Shown here: piece after piece, positions 54,649 through 63,595 of the stretch
Position numbering within the stretch: the first letter of the stretch is position 1
How the letters are laid out: the number at the start of each line of letters is the position of its first letter
DNA from: Akkermansiaceae bacterium
Lineage (GTDB): Bacteria > Verrucomicrobiota > Verrucomicrobiia > Verrucomicrobiales > Akkermansiaceae
Assembly: GCA_024233135.1 (NCBI GenBank)
Contig: JACKPZ010000007.1
Span: 134,382-198,381 of the forward strand
DNA: 64,000 bases
Direction of reading: 5' to 3'
Program-made: the position numbers and the translations under genes
The notes under the pieces: generated by a model
What the model was told of the DNA's origin: nothing
What the model saw: the letters and a program-made list of their open reading frames with translations, nothing else
Database searches by the model: none

Positions 54649-55226
54649 TCGCGCGTGTATTTGTCTGCGGATTCCTGAGCGGCCTTGCGGGCCAGCGCCT
54701 CGCGGATCGCGCGTGCCCGTTCCTCCGCCTTGCGTGAGGCGATCAGGACGCGGTTGCGCTCGATCGAACTCAGCGCGGTCAGCCGGTCGGTGGCTTGGGC
54801 GACCGTTTCACCCGCAGGACGGAAACCGAGACGTCCGAGGGCGAAGCGAACCAATTCCTCGCGCCGCTCCGGGTCAGTGCAGTATTTTGCGGCGGCGTTC
54901 TGGCCGGCGAGTTCGGCGGCACCATCGGTGAGCAGGGCGATCAGCGCGGGTCCGGCTGGTTTTGCCCTGATGAGTTCGGGATCGGCAAGCAACCAGCAAA
55001 TCAACAGCGCGACGCCGGCGGTCCGGACTGATGGCCCTGACCCGTCGGGAATCCAGGATTCGCCCGGCGGCATCCCGCATTCGTGACACGCCAGCACATC
55101 GCCGACGACGGCGTGGACATGCACGTTCCCGCGTCCGGAGCGGGTCCATGGCTCGGCAAGGAAATCCGAGGGCGTCTCGGCGAGACGGCGAAGCAAGTGC
55201 TCAAGCGAGGGACCTTCTTGATTCAT
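54645..55226 (-). CDS. Hypothetical protein of the VWA-nadR operon
   Basis: A 193-residue protein from the ATG at 55226. The middle has CHECGMPPGESWIPDG and VRTAGVALLICWLLADP, and the C-terminus is a long charged helix (RVLIASRKAEERARAIREAL and AQESADKYTRE). No domain is recognised. Start and stop overlap the neighbours by 4 bp. It is the immediate partner of the VWA protein and may be its adaptor or substrate; that is inference. Confidence 0.6.
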   Translation of the reverse strand: MNQEGPSLEHLLRRLAETPSDFLAEPWTRSGRGNVHVHAVVGDVLACHECGMPPGESWIPDGSGPSVRTAGVALLICWLLADPELIRAKPAGPALIALLTDGAAELAGQNAAAKYCTDPERREELVRFALGRLGFRPAGETVAQATDRLTALSSIERNRVLIASRKAEERARAIREALARKAAQESADKYTRE

Positions 55227-56881
55227 GTGGGGCGGGCGGTGGTGTAAGGACCGAACTTCTGCCGGCTGAACGCGCGCGCGAAAGCGACGAGGCCGTCGAG
55301 CGTTGGAACGGCATGGATCTGCCAGGCTTGTTCGTCGCGGGCGCGTGTCAGGGTGGAGACCAGATTCTGATAGAACGAACGCGTTCCCGTTTCCCAATCG
55401 GGAGAGAGGTTCAAGGCGAGGGTGCCGCCGCCGCGTCCCTTATCCAGAGCGCGTGCGCAGATTTCCCAGCCGATGCGATCGCGCTCGTCGCGGTCCTCGA
55501 ACATGGTCGTCACGCCGTCATCAGAGATCGAGAGCACGTGGACCGGTCGCTCGTCCGGGCGGCGGGCGGCATATGTTTCCCGCAGGACATGCAGGGGAAA
55601 CTGGGTGCCTCCGCCGTAGTGCGAGGTGAGCACTCGGAGGATGGCCGTTTCATCGCGGATGAAGCCGGGGGTCGATTGGAACTGGTGCTTGCCGCTCCAC
55701 AAGGTTGCGTGGACCCGGGCACCGGCACGCAATGCGGAGATCACGATGATGGCTCCGGCCAGCGCCGGGTAGGAGATATGCAGGGCCGGATTCGGCATCG
55801 ACCCGGAGCTGTCGACATAGAGGTCGAGGTCGATCGGCTCGCGCCTGGGTTCGGTGCCGGGCGAGGTGCCGTAAACGCGGCGCACGGTGGTGAGGCCTGG
55901 CACCGTGTGCGGGCTCTGCAGGACCGACTGGAACCAATCGCACTCATCCAGCGGATCGCCGATGTCCCACGGCTCAAGTCCCTCCGGCAGGGGCTCGGTG
56001 CTTTCCGGTGCGGGGCGGCGCGGGTAGCGGACGAGGTGGCTCATCGCCAATTCGCGGTAGTAGGCGATCGCGGCGTCCTGCTCGGAGCCCGGCCAACCGG
56101 CGGCGCGCAGGATTTCCGCATACTCGAACGGCTGGCGCTGCTGGCCGCCACCGGAATTGAGCACCTTCCGCGGCAGGGGATCGTGTCCATCGCCCTCGTT
56201 GGCGGACGGATCGTCCTCGGGATCGATGCCGGTGATGCGGGGGTCGAGCGACGGATGGGAGATGTCGCCGTCATCGGCGGAGGCATCGGTAAGACCGTGG
56301 GGGATGCCGCCCGCGCCGGCCGAGCGGGTGTCGTGCAGCGCGGCGAACTCCTCCGCGGCCTGCTGGTCCTCGACCAGGTGGGGCAGCAGCAGGCTGGCGA
56401 ACTTTCCGGCGGCGGCGAGCCAGTCCGACGCGTAGCTCCGGACCAACCGCATGCCGAGCCACGCGTCGCCCTCGAGCGCATCGGTGGTCGGCCCGCCGCC
56501 CAGCGATCCGCGGGGCAGGCTCCACAGGAGTTCGTAGATGCGAAGATAGAGCGTCCAGACCACTCCCGGCGGCGGGGCACCGGCCGGACGCTTGCCGAGA
56601 AGTCGATAGATTTCATCCATGCGCAGCCCGGCGGAGCGCTGGAGGCGGTCGTTGATGAGAAGATCGGTGTAGAGGTTGGCGACCATCGGCGCCTGATCCT
56701 CCATGGTCGGCAAGGCACGACGCATCTTCGCCAAGCAGCGGGCGTGATCGGTGAGCGTGGCGGGGGCGAGCACGTGATGGCCGATCTCGTGGGCGAGGAT
56801 TTCCACGCCGTATTCCTCGAGACCCGAGAGGGTCACGTGAGGCAGGTCGACGACAATCGCCTGATCCTGAAGCCGGATCAT
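55223..56881 (-). CDS. VWA-domain protein with HExxH metallopeptidase motif, 5' end lost to IS copies
   Basis: 552 residues from the ATG at 56881; the frame stays open another 17 or so codons into the IS boundary (…LKGSFA before the Met), so the natural start was further upstream and has been cut off. The zinc-protease motif is LAHEIGHHVLAP (HEIGH at 31-35). The C-terminal third is a von Willebrand factor A domain with MIDAS DLYVDSSGSMPN near residue 355 and VLSISDDGVTTMFE. Between is a Pro/Asp-rich linker. Proteins of this kind usually work with an AAA (MoxR-like) ATPase, which is not seen nearby. A shortened product may still be made from the internal Met. Confidence 0.72.
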   Translation of the reverse strand: MIRLQDQAIVVDLPHVTLSGLEEYGVEILAHEIGHHVLAPATLTDHARCLAKMRRALPTMEDQAPMVANLYTDLLINDRLQRSAGLRMDEIYRLLGKRPAGAPPPGVVWTLYLRIYELLWSLPRGSLGGGPTTDALEGDAWLGMRLVRSYASDWLAAAGKFASLLLPHLVEDQQAAEEFAALHDTRSAGAGGIPHGLTDASADDGDISHPSLDPRITGIDPEDDPSANEGDGHDPLPRKVLNSGGGQQRQPFEYAEILRAAGWPGSEQDAAIAYYRELAMSHLVRYPRRPAPESTEPLPEGLEPWDIGDPLDECDWFQSVLQSPHTVPGLTTVRRVYGTSPGTEPRREPIDLDLYVDSSGSMPNPALHISYPALAGAIIVISALRAGARVHATLWSGKHQFQSTPGFIRDETAILRVLTSHYGGGTQFPLHVLRETYAARRPDERPVHVLSISDDGVTTMFEDRDERDRIGWEICARALDKGRGGGTLALNLSPDWETGTRSFYQNLVSTLTRARDEQAWQIHAVPTLDGLVAFARAFSRQKFGPYTTARPT

Positions 56882-56933
56882 CGCGAAGCTGCCCTTGAGT
56901 TGTTCCTTGTGCGCTTGCTTGCTGGTGTCGCAA

Positions 56934-58215
56934 AGCTCTTCGTCGTCAGCGCATGACGGAATGATGGCGGAGCTTGAGTTCGAGGTAGTCCAGATCCCGG
57001 TAGCCGCAGGCCTTGTGGATCATTCTTGAGACGAGATTGTTGAAGCCTTCGATCAGTCCCGACGTCAACCCGTGTTTCACGAATCCGCAGACCCGCTCGC
57101 AATGTTGAGTGAAGCTTCTTGCAAGCCGCTGGAAGGGCGCGAGCCCGCTGGCGTGGGCCAGTTCGCACCAGTTGGCCAGCGCCCGCCTGGCCCAGCCCTG
57201 GCGCCGGTAGTTGAAGAGCGCGCGGAACTGCTCCTTGAGGATGTAGGCGGTGCTGATGGCTTCGTTGGCTTCAAGCAGCAGGTCGAGCTTCCCGCGGCCG
57301 TCGGCATCGAGGTTCTCGTGGTTGCCGAGGATCAGGTAGCGCTGGCCTTTGATGAGCTGCCGTTCCTCCGTACCGGCCCTGCGGCACTGGGAGCGGCGCA
57401 CTTCGTCGACGGCCCGGTTGACGTTCATCACCGTGGAAGCGGTCGTAGACGATGTCCGCGTTGGGCAGCCAGGCCTCGACGGCGGCCTGATAGGCTCCGG
57501 AACGGTCGATGCCGACGGCTGTGATGCTGGCCCGCTGTTCTTCGGTGAGCTGCTCGAAGAAGGACTCGACGCATTCCTTTTTGCGTCCCTCCCGCATGTG
57601 GAGGAGTTCGCCGGTCTCGCCGTCGAGGATGATGGTGACGTAGCAGTGCCCTTTGCGGACGGACTTCTCGTCGATGAGGAGCTTGGTCAACCTGTCGAGG
57701 CATGGGGGAGGCGTGTCCGCCTCCGACGATCTTGTCGTAGCGGCGCACCGTGGCGTCGCTGATCTCGAACATGGTGGCGACCTCGGAGTTGGCTGCAAGG
57801 GCGGCCCACGAACTCACCAGCCGCATCAGCCGCCGTGTCGCCCGGCAGTCGGGATGGACCTCGCGCGGACAGGTGGTCGCGTAGCGGTCGCAAGACCGGC
57901 AGAACCCCTGCACGGTGGGGAAGGTCAGATACACGATGGAACCGTGCGGCATCGGGCAGTTCATCACCGCCCTGCGGCCGACCTTATTGCGGGGGAGAGC
58001 CCTCGCAATGGGGACACCGGGGCCGGAACGCTTGTCGAAAATCGAGGTTGATCTGCGCCCCGATCTCCTCGAACCTGATTTCCGTAACGACATACCCCTT
58101 GAAGGGCACCAAAGCCTTGATATTTCGGACTTTCACACCCGTTCAAGGCCAGCCCGACAAGGGGATGTCACCTCGATTCTAACGAAAAGCCGTCATGCGC
58201 TGACGACGAAGAGCC
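56934..58215 (-). mobile_element. ISL3-family element, copy 2, decayed
   Basis: The same element as copy 1, 1282 bp, with both terminal repeats recognisable; the first base is A instead of G. The 5-bp word gcaaa stands left of it (56930-56934 in part) and again at 58216-58220 before copy 3. No 8-bp target duplication is found. It interrupts the VWA gene. Confidence 0.85.
56946..58136 (-). pseudogene. ISL3 transposase, frameshifted (copy 2)
   Basis: Compared with copy 1, the reading frame breaks near 57430 (YDRFH, then a shift), near 57720 and near 58010 (a small deletion in the CPHCEEK zinc motif, and one extra base). The middle still reads ITAVGIDRSGAYQ and KLLIDEKSVRKG. At least three indels make it non-functional. 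Confidence 0.88.
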
Positions 58216-58220
58216 GCAAA

Positions 58221-59502
58221 GGCTCTTCGTCGTCAGCGCATGACGGAATGATGGCGGAGCTTGAGTTCGAGGTAGTCCAGATCCCGGTAGCCGCAGGCCT
58301 TGTGGATCATTCTTGAGACGAGATTGTTGAAGCCTTCGATCAGTCCCGACGTCAGCCCGTGTTTCACGAATCCGCAGACCCGCTCGCAATGTCGGGTGAA
58401 GCTTCTTGCAAGCCGCTGGAAGGGCGCGAGCCCGCTGGCGTGGGCCAGTTCGCACCAGTTGGCCAGCGCCCGCCTGGCCCAGCCCTGGCGCCGGTAGTTG
58501 AAGAGCGCGCGGAACTGCTCCTTGAGGATGTAGGCGGTGCTGATGGCTTCGTTGGCTTCAAGCAGCAGGTCGAAGCTTCCAAGCGGCTGTCGGCATCGAG
58601 GTTCTCGTGGTGCCGAGGATCAGGTAGCGCTGGCCTTTGATGAGCTGCCGTTCCTCCATGCGGGCCTGCGGCACTGGGAGCGGCGCACTTCGTCGACGGC
58701 CCGGGTTGACGTTCATCACCAGTGGAAGCGGTCGTAGACGATGTCCGCAAGTGCGCAGCCAGCCTCGACGGCGGCCTGATAGGCTCCGGAACGGTCGATG
58801 CCGACGGCTGTGATGCCGGCCCGCTGTTCTTCGGTGAGCCGCTCAAAGAAGGACTCGACGCATTCCTTTTGCGTCCCTCCCGCATGTGGAGCAGTTCGCC
58901 GGTCTCGCTGTCGAGGATGATGGGTGACGTAGCAGTGCCCTTTGCGGACGGACTTCGTCGATGAGTGAGCTTGGTCAACCCGTCGAGGCATGGGGAGGCG
59001 TGTCCGCCTCCAGACGATCTTGTCGTAGCGGCGCACCGTGGCGTCGCTGATCTCGAACATGGTGGCGACCTCGGAGTTGGCTGCAAGGGCGGCCCACGAA
59101 CTCACCAGCCTCATCAGCCGCCAGTCGCGGCAGTCGGGATGGACCTCGCGCGGACAGGTGGTCGCGTAGCGGTCGCAAGACCGGCAGAACCCCTGCACGG
59201 TGGGGAAGGTCAGATACACGATGGAACCGTGCGGCATCGGGCAGTCCATCACCGCCCTGCGGCCGACCTTGTTGCGGGGGAGCTTCTCCTCGCAATGGGG
59301 ACACCGGGGGCCGGAACGCTTGTCGAAATCGAGGTTGATCTGCGCCCCGATCTCCTCGAACCTGATTTCCGTAACGACATACCCCTTGAAGGGCGCCAAA
59401 GCCTTGATATTTCGGACTTTCACACCCGTTCAAGGCCAGCCCGACAAGGGGATGTCACCTCGATTCTAACGAAAAGCCGTCATGCGCTGACGACGAAGAG
59501 CC
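58221..59502 (-). mobile_element. ISL3-family element, copy 3, decayed
   Basis: A third, tandem copy in the same orientation, 5 bp after copy 2. Both terminal repeats are present, total 1282 bp. No duplication of target sequence matches the left side of copy 2 or its own right flank (cgtttgtt). Confidence 0.85.
58233..59423 (-). pseudogene. ISL3 transposase, heavily frameshifted (copy 3)
   Basis: The first third (zinc domain to FEISDATVRRYDKIV) is readable from 59423 and equals copy 1. After 59020 many one-base gains and losses occur (near 58580, 58655, 58700, 58750, 58870, 58950 and 59010), more than expected from neutral decay of such a recent copy. Confidence 0.88.
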
Positions 59503-59639
59503 CGTTTGTTTGGGGGGCGGCCCCTTGGATCACCAAGTTTCAGGGGAATTCGAAACCGCCTCGCACAGGAACCCGTCTCATGCCGGGTCATGCTCATCTG
59601 GATATTGCCACCCGCAAAGGAGATCATCATAATGTCACC

Positions 59640-61238
59640 ATGTCGCCCGGTTTATTCGTCCGTCTGGTTTCCACCGTCCTGGTCGCCGGTTCCGCTTCCC
59701 ATGCGGAGCCGTTTTCCTTCGAAACGCTCTGTGAACAGGCCCGCGAGCTGGCGGCGGAGCCTTACCGGCCGTCGTCGCTGGAACTCGGTGATTTCTGGAA
59801 GAGCTTGAGCTACGACCAGCACCGCGACATCCGTTTCGACATGGACAAGGGGTTGTGGGCGGAGGAGAAGCTGCCGTTTTCCATCGACTTCTTCCACCCG
59901 GGTTGGACGGCGAAGGAGATGGTGGACATCCACGAGGTGGTCGGCGGCGAATCGCGGCCGCTGGGATTCGACCGCGGGTTGTTTGACTACGGCAAAAACA
60001 AGATCTCGTCGGATGTTCCGTCGCCCCCCGGATATGCCGGGTGGCGTGCGCGCTGTCATCTGAACACGCCGGATTACATGGATGAGTTCTTGGTATTCCT
60101 CGGCGCGAGTTATTTCCGCGCCATCCCGAAGGATTCGCCCTACGGACTCTCCGCGCGCGGGCTCTCGATCAACAGCGGCCTGCCGGGCGTGCCGGAGGAG
60201 TTTCCGGTGTTCACGCGCTTCGATCTGAAACGCCCGGCGAAGGACGACACTTCGCTCACCGCCTGGGCGCTGCTCGACGGCGACAGCGTGGCTGGAGCCT
60301 ATCAGTTCACGATCACGCCGGGAGTGGAAACCGTGATGGACGTCGAGGCTGAGATCACCTTGCGCAAGCCGGTGCAACAACTCGGCCTCGCGCCGTTCTC
60401 GTCGATGTATTGGTTTGGCGAGGGCACGCACCCGAAGCCGAACGACTTCCGCCCCGAGGTGCACGACAGCGACGGGCTCCTGATGGAACTGGAAAGCGGC
60501 AACCTGCACTTCCGCCCGCTCGAGCACACCCACAACCGCTTCCGCCACTGCGTGTTCACGCTGGAGAAACCGCGGTCGTGGACGCTCGTCCAACGCGACC
60601 GGCAGTTCATTTCCTACCAGGACAAGGAGGCTCGCTATCACGAGCGGCCGAGCGTGAGGGTGGAACCGGTGAGCGGCATGGAAACGGGTAAGCTCCACTT
60701 GATCGAAATGCCGACGATCGACGAGACGGGCGACAATGTGGTTCTTGTTTGGGAACCGACGCCCGCGCCCGAGGTCGGCGAGGCGTTTCGTTTCCACTAC
60801 CGGTTGCGCTGGATGCGCGACCCGCAACCGAGCGGGCTCTTCTCCGTGCGCGCCACCCGCGCCGGAACGCCGGTGCAGAAACCCGACGAGCTGCTGATGG
60901 TCGTCGATTTCGCGAAACCGCTGCAGCCGGTGAAAAAGGAGGGCGACCCGAAGTGGGATGACATCACAGATTGGAATCCGGTGGTCACCCTCAACCAAGA
61001 GAGCGCCAAGCTGCTCCACGTCGGCCTCGAAGACATGAGCATGGCCTTCGTCGACGACCTGCCCGCCGGCATCGGCCGCGGCGACCAACTCCACATGCCA
61101 CAGGTGCTGCGCGCGTTCTTCGTGATCGCCCCGCCGAAGGACCTCGACCAGATCGACATGACCTGCGAGTTGCAGGATGCCGATGGGAAAGCGGTTTCCG
61201 AGCGTTGGACCTACCTCTGGATGAGGCCGAACCCGTAG
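59640..61238 (+). CDS. opgG: Glucan biosynthesis protein G (periplasmic OpgG/MdoG)
   Basis: A 532-residue periplasmic protein of osmoregulated glucan synthesis. The ATG at 59640 gives a proper signal peptide (LFVRLVSTVLVAGSASHA); an AAAGGAG lies 17 nt upstream, rather far. The mature part has FETLCEQARELAAEPY, LSYDQHRDIRFD, FLGASYFRAI, YGLSARGLSI and the C-terminal Ig-like domain with VWEPTPAPE-like strands. The length fits the family (about 510-530). No opgH is adjacent. The open frame that extends upstream crosses IS copy 3 and is not real. Confidence 0.9.
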   Translation: MSPGLFVRLVSTVLVAGSASHAEPFSFETLCEQARELAAEPYRPSSLELGDFWKSLSYDQHRDIRFDMDKGLWAEEKLPFSIDFFHPGWTAKEMVDIHEVVGGESRPLGFDRGLFDYGKNKISSDVPSPPGYAGWRARCHLNTPDYMDEFLVFLGASYFRAIPKDSPYGLSARGLSINSGLPGVPEEFPVFTRFDLKRPAKDDTSLTAWALLDGDSVAGAYQFTITPGVETVMDVEAEITLRKPVQQLGLAPFSSMYWFGEGTHPKPNDFRPEVHDSDGLLMELESGNLHFRPLEHTHNRFRHCVFTLEKPRSWTLVQRDRQFISYQDKEARYHERPSVRVEPVSGMETGKLHLIEMPTIDETGDNVVLVWEPTPAPEVGEAFRFHYRLRWMRDPQPSGLFSVRATRAGTPVQKPDELLMVVDFAKPLQPVKKEGDPKWDDITDWNPVVTLNQESAKLLHVGLEDMSMAFVDDLPAGIGRGDQLHMPQVLRAFFVIAPPKDLDQIDMTCELQDADGKAVSERWTYLWMRPNP

Positions 61239-61417
61239 TCCATGGAGGGGCGAAACGTGTTCGCCCGATGCAAATGGAGCGCCGATGGATCAGGTTTGCG
61301 TGATCTCTCCGTAGGCCCCTCATCGGCGACGGCGGACATGCTCCGCCGCTCCCTGTGGACCAAGCGGCGCGCTTCGTGCTTTGCTCGGCGCTACCGATGG
61401 TCATGCTCAAACGCGAC
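61239..61417. other. Hairpin-rich spacer between opgG and the Cof-type gene
   Basis: It contains GGGGCGAA-acgtg-TTCGCCC at about 61247-61266 and GCGGCGGAGC-type complements near 61330-61352. No gene. No T tract follows, so termination is uncertain. Confidence 0.4.
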
Positions 61418-62218
61418 ATGGAATGCCCTTACCGACTCGCCGCGATCGACCTCGACGGCACCTTGTTCGATCACGACAAGACGGTTTCCGCGGAAAACCT
61501 CGCGGCGCTGCGGCGTCTCGAAGCGGCGGGCATCGAGGTGGTCATCGCCACCGGCCGCCACCGCTCGCGGATCCGCGGTGCGCTCGCCCACCTGCCGCAC
61601 ACACGCTGGGCGATCACTTCGCAGGGCGCCGCCGTGCTCGATCTCGATGCCGATCAGGTCGTCGACGCGATCTACCTCGCCGACGAGGAAACGCGCATGC
61701 TGATGGAACTCGGTGACGAGCTGGGTTTCACCCCGTTGATCTACGACGACATCGACGTGCGGGCGACCCGACACGACGCGGGAACCGATCTCTACGCCCG
61801 CATCGTCGGCGGGATGCCGTCGCTTCTCACCATGGACGAACTCTCCGCACCCCGCGCCCACAAGGTGGTGTGGGTCGGCGCGGCGGAGGACGTTTCCAGA
61901 CTCCCGTCCCACCCGGTGGTTCGCGAGCTCGCGCTCTATCACGTCCAGTCGCTGCCGGGCATGTATGAGTTCCTGCCGCCGGATGTCACCAAAGGCGCCG
62001 GGGTCGCAGCGCTTGCAAAACGCCTCGGCGTTTCCGCCGCGGAAGTCGTGGCCTTCGGCGACGCCGACAACGACATCCCGATGTTCGAGTGGGCCGGCGC
62101 TTCGTTCGCCATGCCACACGGCACGCCAGGGTCGATCGCCGCCGCGAAATCGGTGGCATCCGAGGGGCCGCCAGGCAGCGCATTCGCCCGGGCGGTGGAG
62201 GCGTTGAGGCTGGATTGA
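61418..62218 (+). CDS. Cof-type HAD phosphatase
   Basis: About 266 residues from the ATG at 61418; two earlier in-frame ATGs exist. Motif I is AAIDLDGTLFDHDK, motif II the Thr in VVIATGRHRSRI, the Lys in VTKGAGVAAL, and motif IV VVAFGDADNDIPMFEWAG. The C2-type cap lies between. Cof proteins hydrolyse phosphates of sugars or vitamin precursors; the substrate is not predictable. It follows opgG after 180 bp with hairpin-rich sequence between. Confidence 0.88.
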   Translation: MECPYRLAAIDLDGTLFDHDKTVSAENLAALRRLEAAGIEVVIATGRHRSRIRGALAHLPHTRWAITSQGAAVLDLDADQVVDAIYLADEETRMLMELGDELGFTPLIYDDIDVRATRHDAGTDLYARIVGGMPSLLTMDELSAPRAHKVVWVGAAEDVSRLPSHPVVRELALYHVQSLPGMYEFLPPDVTKGAGVAALAKRLGVSAAEVVAFGDADNDIPMFEWAGASFAMPHGTPGSIAAAKSVASEGPPGSAFARAVEALRLD

Positions 62219-62256
62219 GACAAAATCGATTCAAATCACCACTGAATTTCAGTTAC

Positions 62257-62286
62257 TTGTGGAAAACCAAGAGCTGGAATTAGAAT
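62257..62286 (+). promoter_or_regulatory. Probable promoter of the Fur-family gene and suf cluster
   Basis: A -35-like TTGTGG (62257-62262) and a good -10 TAGAAT (62281-62286) are separated by 18 bp. They lie in an AT-rich spacer, 43 bp before the start codon. Confidence 0.6.
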
Positions 62287-62291
62287 AATTC
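62277..62291. promoter_or_regulatory. Palindromic operator overlapping the -10 box
   Basis: GAATTA-GAA-TAATTC is a perfect 6-3-6 inverted repeat over the probable -10. The position and AT-rich dyad suggest binding by the Fur-family protein just downstream (autoregulation) or by another iron or peroxide regulator. Confidence 0.6.
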
Positions 62292-62328
62292 TTGCTATCG
62301 GTTGGCGGGCTCCTACCTTGCCGCCGCG

Positions 62329-62757
62329 ATGGTCGACCGAGCGACAACGAGCACGACAAAAACCGAGATTCCCGAGGAAATCGCGGGCCTCCGGATGACG
62401 CGCCAGCGTCAGGAGGTTTACCGCATCCTGATGGAACAGCGGGATCACCCGACGGCCCAGGAAGTGTTCCTCAAGGCCAAGGACAGCCTGCCGAACCTCT
62501 CGCTGGCCACCGTCTACAACTGCCTCGAAGCACTCGTGCAACACGGCATCATCCGGCAGGTGAACTTCGAGCGCGAATCGTCCCGCTACTGCCCGAATCT
62601 GCGCGAGCACGGCCACTTCCACGACGCGCGGACCGGCGTCATCCACGACGTCGATTTCAAACCCGGCTGCCAGCTCAGCGATTTCCTCGAGCTGCCGCCC
62701 GGCGCGACCATCGACGACATCGAAATCACCATCCGCGGCAAGATCCCGACCGCCTGA
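62329..62757 (+). CDS. Fur-family transcriptional regulator
   Basis: A 142-residue protein from the ATG at 62329. The winged-helix region reads GLRMTRQRQEVYRILMEQ, HPTAQEVFLKAKD and LSLATVYNCLEALVQHGII. The metal-site part has EHGHFHDARTGVIHDVDF, where the His cluster differs from canonical Fur (no CxxC pairs are present). It could be a PerR- or Irr-like member or a dedicated suf regulator. It precedes sufC by 43 bp in the same direction. Confidence 0.85.
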   Translation: MVDRATTSTTKTEIPEEIAGLRMTRQRQEVYRILMEQRDHPTAQEVFLKAKDSLPNLSLATVYNCLEALVQHGIIRQVNFERESSRYCPNLREHGHFHDARTGVIHDVDFKPGCQLSDFLELPPGATIDDIEITIRGKIPTA

Positions 62758-62765
62758 CCCCCCCC

Positions 62766-62791
62766 ATTTCCAATCTCAAATTTCCAATCTC
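62766..62791. repeat. Direct repeat in the spacer before sufC
   Basis: atttccaatctc occurs at 62766-62777 and again at 62780-62791. The spacer has no clear ribosome-binding site. Confidence 0.7.
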
Positions 62792-62800
62792 CATTCCCAC

Positions 62801-63553
62801 ATGAGCCTGAACATCCAAGACCTCCACGCGACCCTCGAAGACGGCACCGAAATCCTCAAGGGCGTGACCCTCGAAATCCCCAAGGGCGAAGTCCACGCCA
62901 TCATGGGTCCCAACGGCTCCGGCAAGTCGACCCTCTCGAAGGTGATCGCCGGCCACGAGGGCTATCCGGTCACATCCGGTTGCGTCACCCTCGACGGCGA
63001 GGACATCGCCGAGATGTCGATCGACGAACGGTCCCGCGCCGGCATTTTCCTCGCGTTCCAATACCCCTCCGAAGTTCCCGGCGTTTCGAACGCCAACTTC
63101 ATCCGCGCCGCGCTGCAGGCCCGCCTTCCGGAAGGGGAGGAACTCGACGCCGTGGCCTACTACAAGGAACTCTATGCCAAGATGGACCTGCTGGAAATGG
63201 ACCGCAAGTTCACCGGACGGGCCGTGAACGAAGGGTTCTCCGGCGGTGAGAAGAAGCGCAACGAGATCCTCCAGATGATGATGCTTGATCCCAAGTTCTG
63301 CATCCTCGACGAAACCGACTCCGGCCTCGACATCGACGCCCTCAAGATCGTCGCCAAGGGTGTGAACGCCATGCGCTCGCCCGACCGCGGCATCCTGCTC
63401 ATCACCCACTACCAGCGCCTGCTGGATTACATCAAGCCGGACTACGTGCACGTGATGGCCAGCGGCCGCATCGTGAAATCCGGCGGCCCCGAGCTCGCCC
63501 TCGAGCTCGAAAAACACGGCTACGACTTCCTCAAGGAGGCCGCCCTCGCGTGA
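62801..63553 (+). CDS. sufC: Fe-S cluster assembly ATPase SufC
   Basis: A 250-residue ABC-type ATPase working with SufB and SufD in Fe-S cluster assembly in the cytoplasm. It has IMGPNGSGKSTLSKVIAGH, LAFQYPSEVPGVSNANFIR (the SufC hallmark), FSGGEKKRNEILQMMMLDP and LDETDSGLDIDALKIVA, then LLITHYQRLLDYI. The length is normal. The order regulator-sufC-sufB places it first. Confidence 0.96.
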   Translation: MSLNIQDLHATLEDGTEILKGVTLEIPKGEVHAIMGPNGSGKSTLSKVIAGHEGYPVTSGCVTLDGEDIAEMSIDERSRAGIFLAFQYPSEVPGVSNANFIRAALQARLPEGEELDAVAYYKELYAKMDLLEMDRKFTGRAVNEGFSGGEKKRNEILQMMMLDPKFCILDETDSGLDIDALKIVAKGVNAMRSPDRGILLITHYQRLLDYIKPDYVHVMASGRIVKSGGPELALELEKHGYDFLKEAALA

Positions 63554-63560
63554 TCCCACC

Positions 63561-63588
63561 GATCACTTCCCACTGATCACTTGCCACT
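63561..63588. repeat. Tandem repeat in the sufC-sufB spacer
   Basis: gatcacttcccact at 63561-63574 is followed directly by gatcacttgccact at 63575-63588, with one base different. Confidence 0.75.
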
Positions 63589-63595
63589 TCTTCCC

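Noticed and set aside
58965..59640. Extension of opgG upstream to a 757-residue protein
   Set aside because: The added part is IS copy 3 in the wrong strand; the signal peptide starts at 59640.
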